A stretch of DNA of 64,000 bases from Pseudomonadota bacterium (GTDB lineage: Bacteria; Desulfobacterota; Desulfobulbia; Desulfobulbales; SURF-16), in contig JAHJKA010000013.1 in assembly GCA_018822545.1 (NCBI GenBank), forward strand, positions 1 through 64,000, in the 5' to 3' direction. Position numbers and translations under genes: made by a program. Positions 26,611 to 36,355 of the stretch are shown one piece after another. The first letter of the stretch is position 1, and the number at the start of each line of letters is the position of its first letter. The notes below the pieces were generated by a model. It saw nothing but the letters and a program-made list of their open reading frames with translations. It did no database searches and was not told the DNA's origin.

Positions 26611-26703
26611 GGTGTATTCCTAATGTTTAATTATCAACCTGATGTTTCAAGCACCCCATGATTCCCGCAGAAATCATAGTGCCACCGATCGATCAAACTC
26701 TCA

Positions 26704-28203
26704 TTAATGTAAAGCCAATGCGGCAACGGCCTGGGAACTGTGAACCTGATTGAGCAGAAACTCTACACTGGTGTGCATTACATTCATAAAGGGTTCCGGC
26801 GCAAGACCAATCCAGAACACGAATACCACCAAAGGCAGCAGCGTAACGCACTCCCTGAAGTTAAGATCAGTGATATCCGTTCGCCCTTTCCCTTTAAAGA
26901 GGACATATTGTAAAAGCCGCAGCATATAGGCCGCGGCAAGTACCGCACCCGGAATGGCTGCCCCGGCAATAATCTTATTGTGACCAAACGTGCCTACCAG
27001 AATTAGAAATTCTCCGATAAAGCTGTTGGTTGCCGGAAACCCCAAGGAGCTCAGCGAAAATATGGTCAAAAAGGTCACAAATATCGGCAGATTATAGGCG
27101 AGACCGCAATGATCCTTGATTTCTCGACTATGGGTCCGTTCATAGATCATACTGATCATAAGAAAGAGCGCACCAGTGGTGATACCATGGTTCACCATCT
27201 GGATAAGTGCTCCTTCAACACCGTTTTTATTCAAAACAAAGATACCCAGGGTGACAAAACCCATATGCCCCACTGACGAATAGGCGATCAGCTTCTTCAT
27301 GTCTGACTGGGCCAAGGCGGTAAAACCACCGTACAGAATCCCGGCAACAGACAGCCACAGAACATAGGGTACAAGGGCGACGGTGGCCTGCGGAGTTATG
27401 GGCAGACAAAAGCGCAGAAAACCATAGGTGCCCATCTTCAAAAGGACAGATGCCAGGATGACAGAACCGGCCCCTGGCGCCTCAACATGGGCGGCAGGTA
27501 ACCAGGTATGAAAGGGAAACATGGGAACCTTGATGGCAAAGGCCAGGAAGAAGGCGCCAAATACCCAAAGTTGAAAGTTCTTCGAGTAGGCCTGATCCAT
27601 CATGTCAGGTATATACCAGGAATAATCATTGGCCAGATAGAGGGCGATGATGGCAACAAGCAGCATCACGGAGCCGGCCAAGGTATACAGGAAGAACTTG
27701 ATGGAGGCGTATTGCTTGCGGGGCCCGCCCCAGATAGCAATGAGCAGGTACATGGGGATGAGCATCATCTCCCAGAACACATAGAAAAGGATGAAATCAA
27801 GGGAGCAGAAAACGCCGACCATGGCTGTCTCCATGATCAGTAGACAGATCATGAACTCCTTAACTCGTTTCGAGATATAGGTCCAGGAACCCAAGACACA
27901 GAGCGGCATGATAAAGGTGGTCAACATGACCAGCAGAATGCTGATGCCATCAATACCCAAGGCATACTCAATATTTAATGAAGGAATCCAGCAGAGCCTT
28001 TCGCCAAACTGAAAATCAGCGGTGGCGACATTAAAGCCAGTCCATAACTTCAGGGACAGTATGGCATTGAAGGTCGTTACCACTAAGGCCAAACGCCTCT
28101 GATTTTCCTCGCCAGGTGTGACAAACAACAGACCTGCACCTATCAAAGGTATGAAGATAAGCCAGCTGAGGAGGTGTTGTCCCTCACTTATGATCAGTTC
28201 CAT
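26704..28203 (-). CDS. nuoM: NADH-quinone oxidoreductase subunit M
   Basis: Antiporter-type proton-pumping subunit of complex I, 499 residues and about 14 helices. The conserved TM5 glutamate is in LFYVFWEMMLIPMYLLIAIWGG, the TM7 lysine region is AIKVPMFPFHTWLPAAHVEAP and the SDMKKLIAYSSVGHMGF motif is intact. It lies between nuoN and the larger antiporter-like gene, in the usual complex I order. Confidence 0.97.
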   Translation of the reverse strand: MELIISEGQHLLSWLIFIPLIGAGLLFVTPGEENQRRLALVVTTFNAILSLKLWTGFNVATADFQFGERLCWIPSLNIEYALGIDGISILLVMLTTFIMPLCVLGSWTYISKRVKEFMICLLIMETAMVGVFCSLDFILFYVFWEMMLIPMYLLIAIWGGPRKQYASIKFFLYTLAGSVMLLVAIIALYLANDYSWYIPDMMDQAYSKNFQLWVFGAFFLAFAIKVPMFPFHTWLPAAHVEAPGAGSVILASVLLKMGTYGFLRFCLPITPQATVALVPYVLWLSVAGILYGGFTALAQSDMKKLIAYSSVGHMGFVTLGIFVLNKNGVEGALIQMVNHGITTGALFLMISMIYERTHSREIKDHCGLAYNLPIFVTFLTIFSLSSLGFPATNSFIGEFLILVGTFGHNKIIAGAAIPGAVLAAAYMLRLLQYVLFKGKGRTDITDLNFRECVTLLPLVVFVFWIGLAPEPFMNVMHTSVEFLLNQVHSSQAVAALALH

Positions 28204-28225
28204 TCCTTAAAACCCCTTGTTCACG

Positions 28226-30016
28226 TTACGCAAAGACGTAGGCAATGATAGCAACAGCCATGACCGTTGCCGCAAAATAGATATTGTATTGAATTTGTCC
28301 AGACTGCAGGCGACGCACCTGACCACCGAGACCACGGACACTACGCGCCACCCCATCGACAACGCCGTCAATGGCGTTCCAATCAAACCATGACCAGAAA
28401 CCGGAGATGGTCATCAGCGGCAGGATACCGACCCTGTCCCAAATCATGCCCACCCAGTTATCAACGGTCTGGAAGACCACCCGGTCAACCCACATGAAGA
28501 CACCACCACCTTTGCGATAGAACCAGTCAAGATCAATGGAGATCTTCGCTTCGGGAGTGAGCTTGGAAAGCAGCAGGAAGAAGCCAAGGGCGGTAAAGCA
28601 GAGAATCTGCAGGGTCTCAGCCAGATGATAGGCGGTATAAGGATGATACTCAGCCCACTGGTATGGTAGCATGCCATACATAAAGGGCAGATAAACGCCA
28701 ATGAGCAGACAGAGAAACGAGGCGATACCCATGGCAAACATCATGTTCAGTGGTGGATCCTGGGCCTTTTCCCACGTCTCCTCAGAACAGTTGTTTTTGC
28801 CAAACCAGATATAATAAGGAACCTTGAGCCCGGTGTGCAGAAAGGTACCGGCAGAGGCCAGAGTAAGCAGGAAACCAGCCCACATGATATGCTCGCCAAA
28901 GGCAGCGGCAACGATCATTGATTTTGAGACAAAGCCGGAGAACAGCGGCCAGGCCGAGATCGACAGACCTCCGATCATGGTAAAGACAAAGGTCCACGGC
29001 ATCTTCTTATACAGACCGCCCAGTTCGGTGAATTTAGATTTGCCGGTCATATAGAGGACAGAGCCGGTGCCCATGAAGAGCAGACCCTTATAAAGGATAT
29101 GGGCAAAGGCATGGGCGCACGTACCATTGATGGCCAGGGCCGTGCCGATACCAACACCGGTCACCATGTAGCCAACCTGGGAGATAATATGCCAGGCCAG
29201 CAGGCGGCGGGCGTCGTTTTCAAGGACTGCGTAGACAACACCATAGAGGGCCATGATGACACCCATGGGGATCAGGATATCAAAGCCGGCCAGGGAACGG
29301 GCCATGGCATAAATGGCAGTCTTGGTGGTAAAGGCGCACATGAACACAGAACCTGTCACCGTGGCCTCGCCATAGGCATCGGGCAGCCAGGAGTGAAACG
29401 GCGGCACCGCAGCGTTCAAGATAAGTCCGATGGCAATCAGATAGGTGTAGAGAGTGGGATGATCAACATCAAGCTGACCAAAGGAATAATCACCACCGGT
29501 GGCATGATACCTCAGAACAAAACCAGCCAGCAGAAAAAGGCCACCGGCAGTATGGACCAGAAGGTACCGATAGCCGATCTTAAGGGATTGCTCCCGTTTC
29601 CTGAACCAGATCAGGAATACCGATGCGAAAGCCATGAGTTCCCAAAACAAGAAGAGAACCAGATAGTCGCCACAATAAATAGCACCCAAGGAACCTGCCA
29701 CGTAGAGCCAGGCCGCCATATGCTCATAGGGATTCTTGACATGCAGTCCGTAGATAGTACCAACGCAGCACATAAGGCTCATGATAAAGCCGAAGATAAT
29801 GCTTAAGTTATCAACTCGGCCAAAGGTCAGAAACCAATCCATCCAATTTACAACACCGTAGGTGCCTGGTGAGCCGTTAACAACGATGACCTGTAGAAAG
29901 GTAAGCAGAGGCACGGCCACCAAAAAAGGGCGGCGCACCACGGGATTTTGCATAAAGGGTAAAAGTAAGGCCCCAGCTATTAAAATCGCCGCTGGGTGCA
30001 TCCAGAAATCAATCAT
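28226..30016 (-). CDS. Mrp-antiporter/NuoL-like membrane protein
   Basis: A 596-residue antiporter-type protein with about 14 helices plus an extended C-terminal region (about 470-596) with one last helix. Key motifs: LFLFWELMAFASVFL (TM5 Glu), AAVPPFHSWLPDAYGEATV and DARRLLAWHIISQVGYM. It resembles MrpD-type subunits more than canonical NuoL, but occupies the NuoL place before nuoM. It probably forms a distal ion-translocating module of complex I. Whether it moves H+ or Na+ cannot be read from sequence. It overlaps the small upstream gene by 8 bases. Confidence 0.88.
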   Translation of the reverse strand: MIDFWMHPAAILIAGALLLPFMQNPVVRRPFLVAVPLLTFLQVIVVNGSPGTYGVVNWMDWFLTFGRVDNLSIIFGFIMSLMCCVGTIYGLHVKNPYEHMAAWLYVAGSLGAIYCGDYLVLFLFWELMAFASVFLIWFRKREQSLKIGYRYLLVHTAGGLFLLAGFVLRYHATGGDYSFGQLDVDHPTLYTYLIAIGLILNAAVPPFHSWLPDAYGEATVTGSVFMCAFTTKTAIYAMARSLAGFDILIPMGVIMALYGVVYAVLENDARRLLAWHIISQVGYMVTGVGIGTALAINGTCAHAFAHILYKGLLFMGTGSVLYMTGKSKFTELGGLYKKMPWTFVFTMIGGLSISAWPLFSGFVSKSMIVAAAFGEHIMWAGFLLTLASAGTFLHTGLKVPYYIWFGKNNCSEETWEKAQDPPLNMMFAMGIASFLCLLIGVYLPFMYGMLPYQWAEYHPYTAYHLAETLQILCFTALGFFLLLSKLTPEAKISIDLDWFYRKGGGVFMWVDRVVFQTVDNWVGMIWDRVGILPLMTISGFWSWFDWNAIDGVVDGVARSVRGLGGQVRRLQSGQIQYNIYFAATVMAVAIIAYVFA

Positions 30017-30266
30017 TGTAATAATCCTCCCGAGTCATGATGCCAGAGTGGCCATACCACTTGGAGACCACAATGATGATCGCACAGGCAAGGAAGCCAA
30101 AAATCGACCAGAAAAAAGGCCATTTTTCCATCGCTGTATGGGCGTGGTGACTGTCATAGGCAACAAGGGAACCCCAAACAGCAACCCCGGCCAAAACGAC
30201 ATAGCAGACACGGTTGACATATTTGAGATGGGCCCGGAGATAATCGATCAGTTGGACAAGTATCAT
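30009..30266 (-). CDS. Small two-helix membrane protein in the nuo cluster
   Basis: An 85-residue protein with two hydrophobic helices (about 18-35 and 48-68) separated by a His-containing loop (DSHHAHTAMEKWPFF), and a charged end. It overlaps both antiporter-like neighbours (ATGA upstream, 8 bases downstream), so it is surely co-translated with them. I do not recognise a family; it may be an accessory subunit of the extended complex I. Confidence 0.8.
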   Translation of the reverse strand: MILVQLIDYLRAHLKYVNRVCYVVLAGVAVWGSLVAYDSHHAHTAMEKWPFFWSIFGFLACAIIIVVSKWYGHSGIMTREDYYND

Positions 30267-31777
30267 CCTATCACCGCCTTAACTAAATCCATGAAAAAGT
30301 CTGGGTTAATACCAATGTAAACGGAAATCGCACTGGTGAGACAGAGGGGAATCACCATGGCCAGGGGCGCCTCTTTGAGACCGGCGTCCACCACACCCTC
30401 TGGGCGCTTGCCAAAGAATGCTTTGTAGGTAATCGGTGCAAAATAAGCGACATTGAGCAGGGTGCTGGCCAGCAGGATAAGAATGATGCCGAGGGCACCA
30501 GACTCAATGGTGCCCACAAGAAGCTTCCATTTGGTAACAAAACCGGCAACCGGTGGGGCGCCGATCATGCTCAGCGAGGCCACCCCAAAGGCACCAAAGG
30601 TCCAGGGCATGACCCGCCCTAGGCCGCTCATCTCAGAAATATACTTCTTGTGGGTGGCAACATAGATGGCACCAGCACAAAAGAACAGAGTGATCTTGGA
30701 AAAGGCGTGGTTGGCAATGTGAATCAGGCCGCCGCTTATGCCGTTTGGGGTAAGCAGACAAACACCCAGGATGATATAGGAAAGCTGACTCACCGTTGAA
30801 TAGGCCAGACGAGCCTTCAAGTTGTCCTTGGTCAGGGCAATGGCCGAGGCCATGAGAATAGTAAAACCGACAAAATAAGCGGTTGGGATACCAAGGTTGA
30901 GCTTGGTCATCAAATCCACACCAAAGATGTAGAGAAAACCGCGGGCGGTACAAAAGACACCGACCTTAACAACGGCAACGGCATGGAGCAGCGCAGAGAC
31001 CGGAGTAGGGGCAACCATGGCGCCAGGAAGCCAGTGATGGAAAGGCATGACACCATTTTTGGCAAACCCGAAGAGGCAGAAGATAAAGAGCATGATAACA
31101 AGCCAGCTCTCCACCTCACCGCCCAGCATACCCTGGTAAATATTAGTGGGGAAATCCAAGGTGCCGGTGATCACATAGATGAGGATCATGGCGGGCAAGA
31201 GCAGTCCCTTGGCCGTGGTGGTCAGGTAGACGATATACTTCTTGGCGCCTTCCCAGGCCTCTTCATCCTGATGGTGGGCAACCAGCGGATAGGTGGAAAT
31301 CGACACAAACTCGTAGAAGAGGTACATGGTAAAAAGGTTATCGGAAAAAGCAACACCGATGGCCCCGAAGATGGCCAGGGCAAAGCAGGTGTTAAAGCGG
31401 GTCTGGGCATGTTCGTTCAAACCGCGCATATAGCCCATGGAGTAGAAGGCAGCGGCAATCCACAAACCCGAGGCAATAAGCGCAAAGATCAGGGAAAAGG
31501 CATCGGCCCGCAGGGTAAGCGACAGACCGCTTTTCCCGGGAATCACACCGGGCAGAATGTCAAACATCTGCCACTGATACATGTTACCGGCAAGCACCGC
31601 ATCCTTCATGGACAGCACAGTCAAAAAAAGACCAACTGCCGCAAGCACAGAACAGCCTTCCCTAAAGTTTGGGCTTTCCTTGCCAAAGGTGAAAACACCT
31701 AAGGCCCCGACAAGGGGTATCAATAATGCCCAGAGCAGTATTGATGAGTGAATAATGGTTGGTTCGATAATTTCCAT
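30263..31777 (-). CDS. Antiporter-type membrane protein (MrpD/NuoL-like), extra complex I module
   Basis: A 504-residue, about 14-helix antiporter-family protein with FYEFVSISTYPLVAHH (TM5 Glu), FGFAKNGVMPFHHWLPGAMVA (TM7 region), HAVAVVKVGVF (TM8 Lys) and ARLAYSTVSQLSYI. It is closest in appearance to monovalent cation/H+ antiporter subunit D proteins. Directly after nuoK, it takes the place where nuoL is expected. With the following antiporter-like gene, M and N, this gives four antiporter-type chains in the cluster instead of the usual three. Confidence 0.88.
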   Translation of the reverse strand: MEIIEPTIIHSSILLWALLIPLVGALGVFTFGKESPNFREGCSVLAAVGLFLTVLSMKDAVLAGNMYQWQMFDILPGVIPGKSGLSLTLRADAFSLIFALIASGLWIAAAFYSMGYMRGLNEHAQTRFNTCFALAIFGAIGVAFSDNLFTMYLFYEFVSISTYPLVAHHQDEEAWEGAKKYIVYLTTTAKGLLLPAMILIYVITGTLDFPTNIYQGMLGGEVESWLVIMLFIFCLFGFAKNGVMPFHHWLPGAMVAPTPVSALLHAVAVVKVGVFCTARGFLYIFGVDLMTKLNLGIPTAYFVGFTILMASAIALTKDNLKARLAYSTVSQLSYIILGVCLLTPNGISGGLIHIANHAFSKITLFFCAGAIYVATHKKYISEMSGLGRVMPWTFGAFGVASLSMIGAPPVAGFVTKWKLLVGTIESGALGIILILLASTLLNVAYFAPITYKAFFGKRPEGVVDAGLKEAPLAMVIPLCLTSAISVYIGINPDFFMDLVKAVIG

Positions 31778-31794
31778 ATCCCTATAACCTTCTA

Positions 31795-32115
31795 TTAGCC
31801 TTGGAGATCAACCAAGTCCTCGGTTTCGATGGACTTATAGTTTCTGTAAACGGCAATAACAATACTCATGGCAATGGCGGCCTCGGCTGCAGCAATGGCC
31901 ATAATAAACAGGGTGATGATCTGGCCCACCGTTGGATCTTCAGCCAGAAAATTATTGAAGGCCATGAAGTTCACCGAGGCGCCGCATAAAACGAGCTCGG
32001 CGGCAATCAGCATACCGATCAGACTGGGCCTTCGCACCAGGCCAAAGACGCCAAAACCAAAGAGCATGGCGCCGATAAAGAGATAGGTGTTGAGTTGGGT
32101 GCTTAAGGTTAACAT
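31795..32115 (-). CDS. nuoK: NADH-quinone oxidoreductase subunit K
   Basis: A 106-residue, three-helix membrane subunit of complex I that contributes to the proton path. Visible are the LIGMLIAAELVLCGASVNFMAF segment with the conserved Glu and the AIAAAEAAIAMSIVIAVYRN helix with the second Glu. It overlaps nuoJ by 7 bases. Confidence 0.97.
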   Translation of the reverse strand: MLTLSTQLNTYLFIGAMLFGFGVFGLVRRPSLIGMLIAAELVLCGASVNFMAFNNFLAEDPTVGQIITLFIMAIAAAEAAIAMSIVIAVYRNYKSIETEDLVDLQG

Positions 32116-32651
32116 TCTGCTTTATCCCTCCCTGCTCTGGCAACAACCAGTGAACCGAGAATGGCCAGGAGAAGGACTATGGAGACCAACTCAAAAACCA
32201 TGCTGTACATGGTAAGAAGTGATGCGCCAACCTGCTGCACCGAACCTTCATTGATCTTGACTGCCGGGGTCATCCACTGCGCATGCATGGCTGTGGATGC
32301 AAGCACCCAGGTTACAGCGCCACCAAGAAGAACGGCAAAAGGACCGGCCAGACCAGGGGTCTTGGCGGCCATCTTCATCTCGTCTGGTTCAGCAAGCATG
32401 ATGGCAAAACAGATGGTGATGGCCACAGCGCCTACATAAATAAGGATCTGCATCAGGGCCACAAAGGGGCTGTTGAGGAAATAATAGATACCGGCAATCC
32501 CCAGAAAACAGACAATCAGGCCAAGAACAGCTCGAGTCATGCGTTTTGCCAGGGTGGCGAGCAAGGCCCCGAAAACAGTGACGATGACCATCCCGAGGAA
32601 GATGCCTTCCCGAAGGATGGGGACAACGTCCGGAGAAATAGAAAGATTCAT
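32109..32651 (-). CDS. nuoJ: NADH-quinone oxidoreductase subunit J
   Basis: A 180-residue membrane subunit of complex I with five helices. It shows the ALLATLAKRMTRAVLGLIVCF region and the ALMQILIYVGAVAITICFAIML helix that carries the pi-bulge in NuoJ. Its start codon shares one base with the nuoI stop and it overlaps nuoK at the other end. Confidence 0.95.
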   Translation of the reverse strand: MNLSISPDVVPILREGIFLGMVIVTVFGALLATLAKRMTRAVLGLIVCFLGIAGIYYFLNSPFVALMQILIYVGAVAITICFAIMLAEPDEMKMAAKTPGLAGPFAVLLGGAVTWVLASTAMHAQWMTPAVKINEGSVQQVGASLLTMYSMVFELVSIVLLLAILGSLVVARAGRDKAEC

Positions 32652-33091
32652 TACTTCTGCTCCTTCAATCGTTTCAACAAATCATAGTGAAAATCTTCCT
32701 TACGGGTACTGGCCAGATTGTACTCCTTGGAAAACTCAATGGCGGCAGGCTTACAATTCTCGATACACTGTCCGCACAGGCTGCACTTGGTAAAATCAAG
32801 ATCGTACCCGACAAGAACCTTCCCTTTGACACCTTCCTGCTTCTCACCTTTGACGGTAATACAACCGGAGGGGCAGCCTTTTTCGCACATACCACAGCAA
32901 ATGCATCTATGGGTGCCAGACTCCGCATCCTTGACCAACTGGATATGGCCGCGAAAGCGGGGCGACATCTCCAGTGATTCCCAAGGGTATTGCAGGGTCA
33001 CCGGCTTCTTGAAAAATTCTTTTTGAGTGATGGAGAGCCCAACTATGAGGCTCCATGAACCACTCAGTATGTTTTTAAAATATCCAGCCAT
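32651..33091 (-). CDS. nuoI: NADH-quinone oxidoreductase subunit I
   Basis: Peripheral-arm subunit with two [4Fe-4S] clusters (N6a, N6b). The two ferredoxin motifs are CICCGMCEKGCPSGC (about 63-77) and CSLCGQCIENCKPAAI (about 102-117). The N-terminal part is amphipathic and joins to the membrane arm. At 146 residues it is of normal length. In the second motif the usual CP is CK, which is common in NuoI. Confidence 0.96.
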   Translation of the reverse strand: MAGYFKNILSGSWSLIVGLSITQKEFFKKPVTLQYPWESLEMSPRFRGHIQLVKDAESGTHRCICCGMCEKGCPSGCITVKGEKQEGVKGKVLVGYDLDFTKCSLCGQCIENCKPAAIEFSKEYNLASTRKEDFHYDLLKRLKEQK

Positions 33092-33149
33092 AGGAAGGCC
33101 TCTTGTCCTTGTTCTGATTAATGATAGCTCTATCAGTTTCTACCCTTCT

Positions 33150-34163
33150 CTAACCCAGGAACTTTACAAGTCCGGCACTGGCCAGCAGGTTTAAAAGGGA
33201 GAAAGGAATCAATATTTTCCAGGAAAGATTAAGCAAAGACCACAGGGTGACGCGGGGATAGGTCCAGCGAATCAACACCACGGTCCAGATCAACAAATAC
33301 ATCTTGACCAAAAACCACCAAGCACCGGCTGTGCCCAGGTAGGGAATCGTTTCAGGAAACGGGCTGTACCAACCGCCCAGAAACAGAATGGTGGTAAGGG
33401 CTGCGCCGATAACAATATTGGCGTACTCACCCATGAAAAACAGACCAAAGCCCATGGAGGAATACTCGGTATGAAATCCAGCTATAAGCTCAGACTCAGC
33501 CTCACCAAGATCAAAGGGCGCGCGATTGGTCTCAGCCAATGAGCAGATAAAAAACATAATAAAGGTAATGGGTCCGAGGAAGTTGCCATTGGTGGGCAGA
33601 ATATTCCAGTGCCAAAAGGGGCCGGCCTGGCTGGCAACGATCTCTCGCAAGTTCATACTGCCGGTAATCAGGACAATGGTAATGGTAATAACCAGCATGG
33701 GTATTTCATAAGCGACGTTCTGCGAGACAGCACGCGCCGCCGAGATAACCGCATACTTGTTGCGCGATGCCCAGCCACCGATAAGAAGGGCCAGGATATT
33801 CACCGAGGCAAAGGCAAAGATCATCAGCAGGCCGATATTGATGTCACGGGCCACTAAGGTCTCTGAAAAAGGAATGGTAACGAAAATCATGATTGCCGGA
33901 ACCATTGCAAGCAGCGGCGCCAACATAAAGAGGGGCTTATCCACCCCATCAGGAAAGATGATCTGTTTACTCATCAGCTTGGCACCGTCAGCCAGTGGCT
34001 GCAGGAGACCAAAAGGGCCAACCTCTTTGGGTCCGGTCCGGCGCTGAATATGAGCAGCACCCTTCCGTTCCACCCAGACAAGATAGGCGGCATTACCGGC
34101 GGCAAAGGCAATAATCCCCACCAGATAGATAACCATTTCAACTACATTGATACCAAGATCCAT
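33150..34163 (-). CDS. nuoH: NADH-quinone oxidoreductase subunit H
   Basis: Membrane subunit next to the quinone cavity, 337 residues with eight helices. Hallmarks: VWVERKGAAHIQRRTGPKEVG, the GPFGLLQPLADGAKL loop, AETNRAPFDLGEAESELIAG and the GFHTEYSSMGFGLFFMGEY stretch that follow each other as in the family. It lies between nuoD and nuoI without nuoG between them. Confidence 0.97.
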   Translation of the reverse strand: MDLGINVVEMVIYLVGIIAFAAGNAAYLVWVERKGAAHIQRRTGPKEVGPFGLLQPLADGAKLMSKQIIFPDGVDKPLFMLAPLLAMVPAIMIFVTIPFSETLVARDINIGLLMIFAFASVNILALLIGGWASRNKYAVISAARAVSQNVAYEIPMLVITITIVLITGSMNLREIVASQAGPFWHWNILPTNGNFLGPITFIMFFICSLAETNRAPFDLGEAESELIAGFHTEYSSMGFGLFFMGEYANIVIGAALTTILFLGGWYSPFPETIPYLGTAGAWWFLVKMYLLIWTVVLIRWTYPRVTLWSLLNLSWKILIPFSLLNLLASAGLVKFLG

Positions 34164-34175
34164 TGTTATCTCTCC

Positions 34176-35294
34176 TTAGCGATCAATCTCGGGAATGACC
34201 AGGTCAAGGCTGCCCATGAGAGCCAGGGCATCCGCCAACAACATGCCTTTACTTGCCTCCTGGTAGAGACTCAGGTTCGAGAATGTCGGGGATCGTAATT
34301 TCATGCGATATGCCTGGTTTTTACCATCACTGACAGCCCGGATACCAAAACTGCCGCGGGCAGCTTCAACCGTGTGGTAATAGTCGCCGGGCTCAGGCTT
34401 AATCATCTTCGGCACTTTTTCTGCCATCACCGGTCCTTCCGGAATCTTGGCAATGGCCTGTTCGATAATACGCATACACTGATCAATCTCATCCATCCGC
34501 ACATTGTAACGGGCCATGGAATCACATTCATGATAGACCGGCACATCAAAATCAATTTCTGGATAGATGGAATAGGGCTCGTTTTTACGCACGTCGTAAT
34601 TGACACCGGAACCGCGCAACACCGGGCCGGTGGCCCCGTATTTACGGCACATCTCAGCCGAGATGGGGCCGACCCCTTCTAATCGCTGCATCAGGATGAC
34701 ATTCTTGGTGACCAGATTGTGGTACATGGGCATCCGGGAGCGCAGGCGCTTGATAAAGGCCAGAGTGCCGCTCAGGAAATTATCCTCAACATCGTTATAA
34801 CAGCCGCCGAAGCGAAAATAGCAATAGGTAAGGCGGGCGCCGGTGACTGCCTCAAGAAGATCAAGAATCTGCTCACGATCATCAAAGGCATAAAGAAGGG
34901 GCGTAAAACCACCAAGATCGAGAACAAAGGCCCCAAACCAAAGAAGATGGCTGGAGATGCGGTTCAGCTCGGTGGTGATGACGCGGATATACTCGGCCCG
35001 TTCCGGCACCTCAATGCCGGCCATTTTTTCAACGAGCTCAACATAGCCGAGGTTATAGGACAGGGCGGAGAGATAATCGAGGCGCCCCATATTGGGCAGA
35101 TACTGGGCCCAAGTCCTGTTCTCACCCATGAGTTCATGCATACGATGGATATAGCCGAGAACCGGTTCGGCATTGACAATGTACTCACCATCCATCAAAA
35201 GCTTAACCCGTAGAACACCATGCGTTGCAGGATGCTGGGGACCGAGGTTGAGCTCGAAACGTTCTTTGTTTTGGCTGAGTGCTTGACTACTCAT
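34176..35294 (-). CDS. nuoD: NADH-quinone oxidoreductase subunit D
   Basis: The 49-kDa-type subunit of complex I that forms the quinone site with NuoB and NuoH; it descends from [NiFe]-hydrogenase large subunits. The 372-residue chain shows LNLGPQHPATHGVLR (quinone-site His region), YIHRMHELMGENRTWAQYLP and the C-terminal RSPTFSNLS followed by GSLDLVIPEIDR. Cysteine ligands of hydrogenases are absent, as usual for NuoD. It is 3 bases after nuoC. Confidence 0.97.
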   Translation of the reverse strand: MSSQALSQNKERFELNLGPQHPATHGVLRVKLLMDGEYIVNAEPVLGYIHRMHELMGENRTWAQYLPNMGRLDYLSALSYNLGYVELVEKMAGIEVPERAEYIRVITTELNRISSHLLWFGAFVLDLGGFTPLLYAFDDREQILDLLEAVTGARLTYCYFRFGGCYNDVEDNFLSGTLAFIKRLRSRMPMYHNLVTKNVILMQRLEGVGPISAEMCRKYGATGPVLRGSGVNYDVRKNEPYSIYPEIDFDVPVYHECDSMARYNVRMDEIDQCMRIIEQAIAKIPEGPVMAEKVPKMIKPEPGDYYHTVEAARGSFGIRAVSDGKNQAYRMKLRSPTFSNLSLYQEASKGMLLADALALMGSLDLVIPEIDR

Positions 35295-35297
35295 GGC

Positions 35298-35849
35298 TTA
35301 ACATCCTTTGAAATCTTTGAGCAAGGGATGGAAATCACAATCTTCCGGAAGCAAGAGATACTCGAGCTGGGGATGTCCTTCGAAATTGATACCGAAGAAA
35401 TCAAAGGTCTCCCGCTCATGCCAGTTGGCACCGGGAAAAACCTTTGAGATTGTGGGGATATTTGGCTGATCGCGGGGGATACGGGTGCGGACAACAACGC
35501 GGAAACATTCACCGCCGGTGAAGGAATAGTCGTAAACGACCTCCAGCTCCTTATCAGTAATCCAGTCGACACCGGTAATGGCCTCCAGGGTCATGCCTGC
35601 CCCATCAATAATCTGGGCGGCACGCACAACCTGATCCACAGCAACCTGAACATCGACATGGACACCCTTGACGGCGTAAACGACCTCAAGCAGTCCATTC
35701 TTGCGAGGGGCCGGAGGTGCCGCCTTCTTGGGGGCAGCCCCTTCTTCACCTTCCGGGGCTGGGGGGGCGACAGGTGCAACTTCTGGCGCGGCGGGCATGC
35801 CCTCAGCGGCCAGGGCCTTCAATTCGTCTATTACATTTAATTTATTCAT
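35298..35849 (-). CDS. nuoC: NADH-quinone oxidoreductase subunit C
   Basis: The 30-kDa subunit of the peripheral arm. It has 183 residues: a short N-terminal helix, an Ala/Pro/Glu-rich linker (about 17-48) that is longer than in many relatives, then the conserved domain ending with the signature [23 protein letters not shown] in two parts and LLPEDC. It is not fused to NuoD. Its ATG overlaps the nuoB stop. Confidence 0.95.
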   Translation of the reverse strand: MNKLNVIDELKALAAEGMPAAPEVAPVAPPAPEGEEGAAPKKAAPPAPRKNGLLEVVYAVKGVHVDVQVAVDQVVRAAQIIDGAGMTLEAITGVDWITDKELEVVYDYSFTGGECFRVVVRTRIPRDQPNIPTISKVFPGANWHERETFDFFGINFEGHPQLEYLLLPEDCDFHPLLKDFKGC

Positions 35850-36355
35850 GGCTGACTCAATCCGGATTCAACTCTCGGCCACCTGCGGCTGCCGGTAATC
35901 TTCTCTTCAAGTTCCAGAATACCCTCGATCAAGGCCTCTGGCCGTGGCGGGCAGCCGGGGATATAAACATCAACCGGCAGGAAGGTATCTGCTCCTTCGA
36001 CAATGCCGTACTGGCCTTCAAACTTAAACGGCCCACCGGAGATGGCACAGTTCCCCATGGCAATAACCCATTTCGGCTCAGCCATCTGATCGTACAAGGT
36101 CTTAACAGCAGGCAACATCTTCAAAGAGATGGTGCCGGCCACGATCATGACATCACATTGCCGGGGCGAAGGCCTGAAAACCTCGGCGCCGAAACGGGAG
36201 AGGTCAAAGCGGCTGGCACCGGCTGCCATCATTTCAATGGCGCAGCAGGCCAGACCAAAGGTCATGGGCCACAGTGAATTTGCCCTGCCTTGCTTAAACA
36301 ACCAGCTGGACGGTACTGCTTGGACTATTGCTGACGGTATACTTTCCGATCCCAC
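35846..36355 (-). CDS. nuoB: NADH-quinone oxidoreductase subunit B
   Basis: Holds cluster N2, the last iron-sulfur cluster before quinone. The 169-residue protein has all four ligands: the adjacent Cys pair in [10 protein letters not shown], the Cys in GNCAISGG and the Cys in GCPPRPEA. The start is GTG 36355, supported by GGGAG seven bases upstream. It overlaps nuoA by 31 bases. Confidence 0.97.
   Translation of the reverse strand: MGSESIPSAIVQAVPSSWLFKQGRANSLWPMTFGLACCAIEMMAAGASRFDLSRFGAEVFRPSPRQCDVMIVAGTISLKMLPAVKTLYDQMAEPKWVIAMGNCAISGGPFKFEGQYGIVEGADTFLPVDVYIPGCPPRPEALIEGILELEEKITGSRRWPRVESGLSQP

Noticed and set aside
29099..29806. 235-codon open frame antisense to the MrpD-like gene
   Set aside because: Shadow of a membrane-protein gene; composition is the reverse-complement image of hydrophobic codons.
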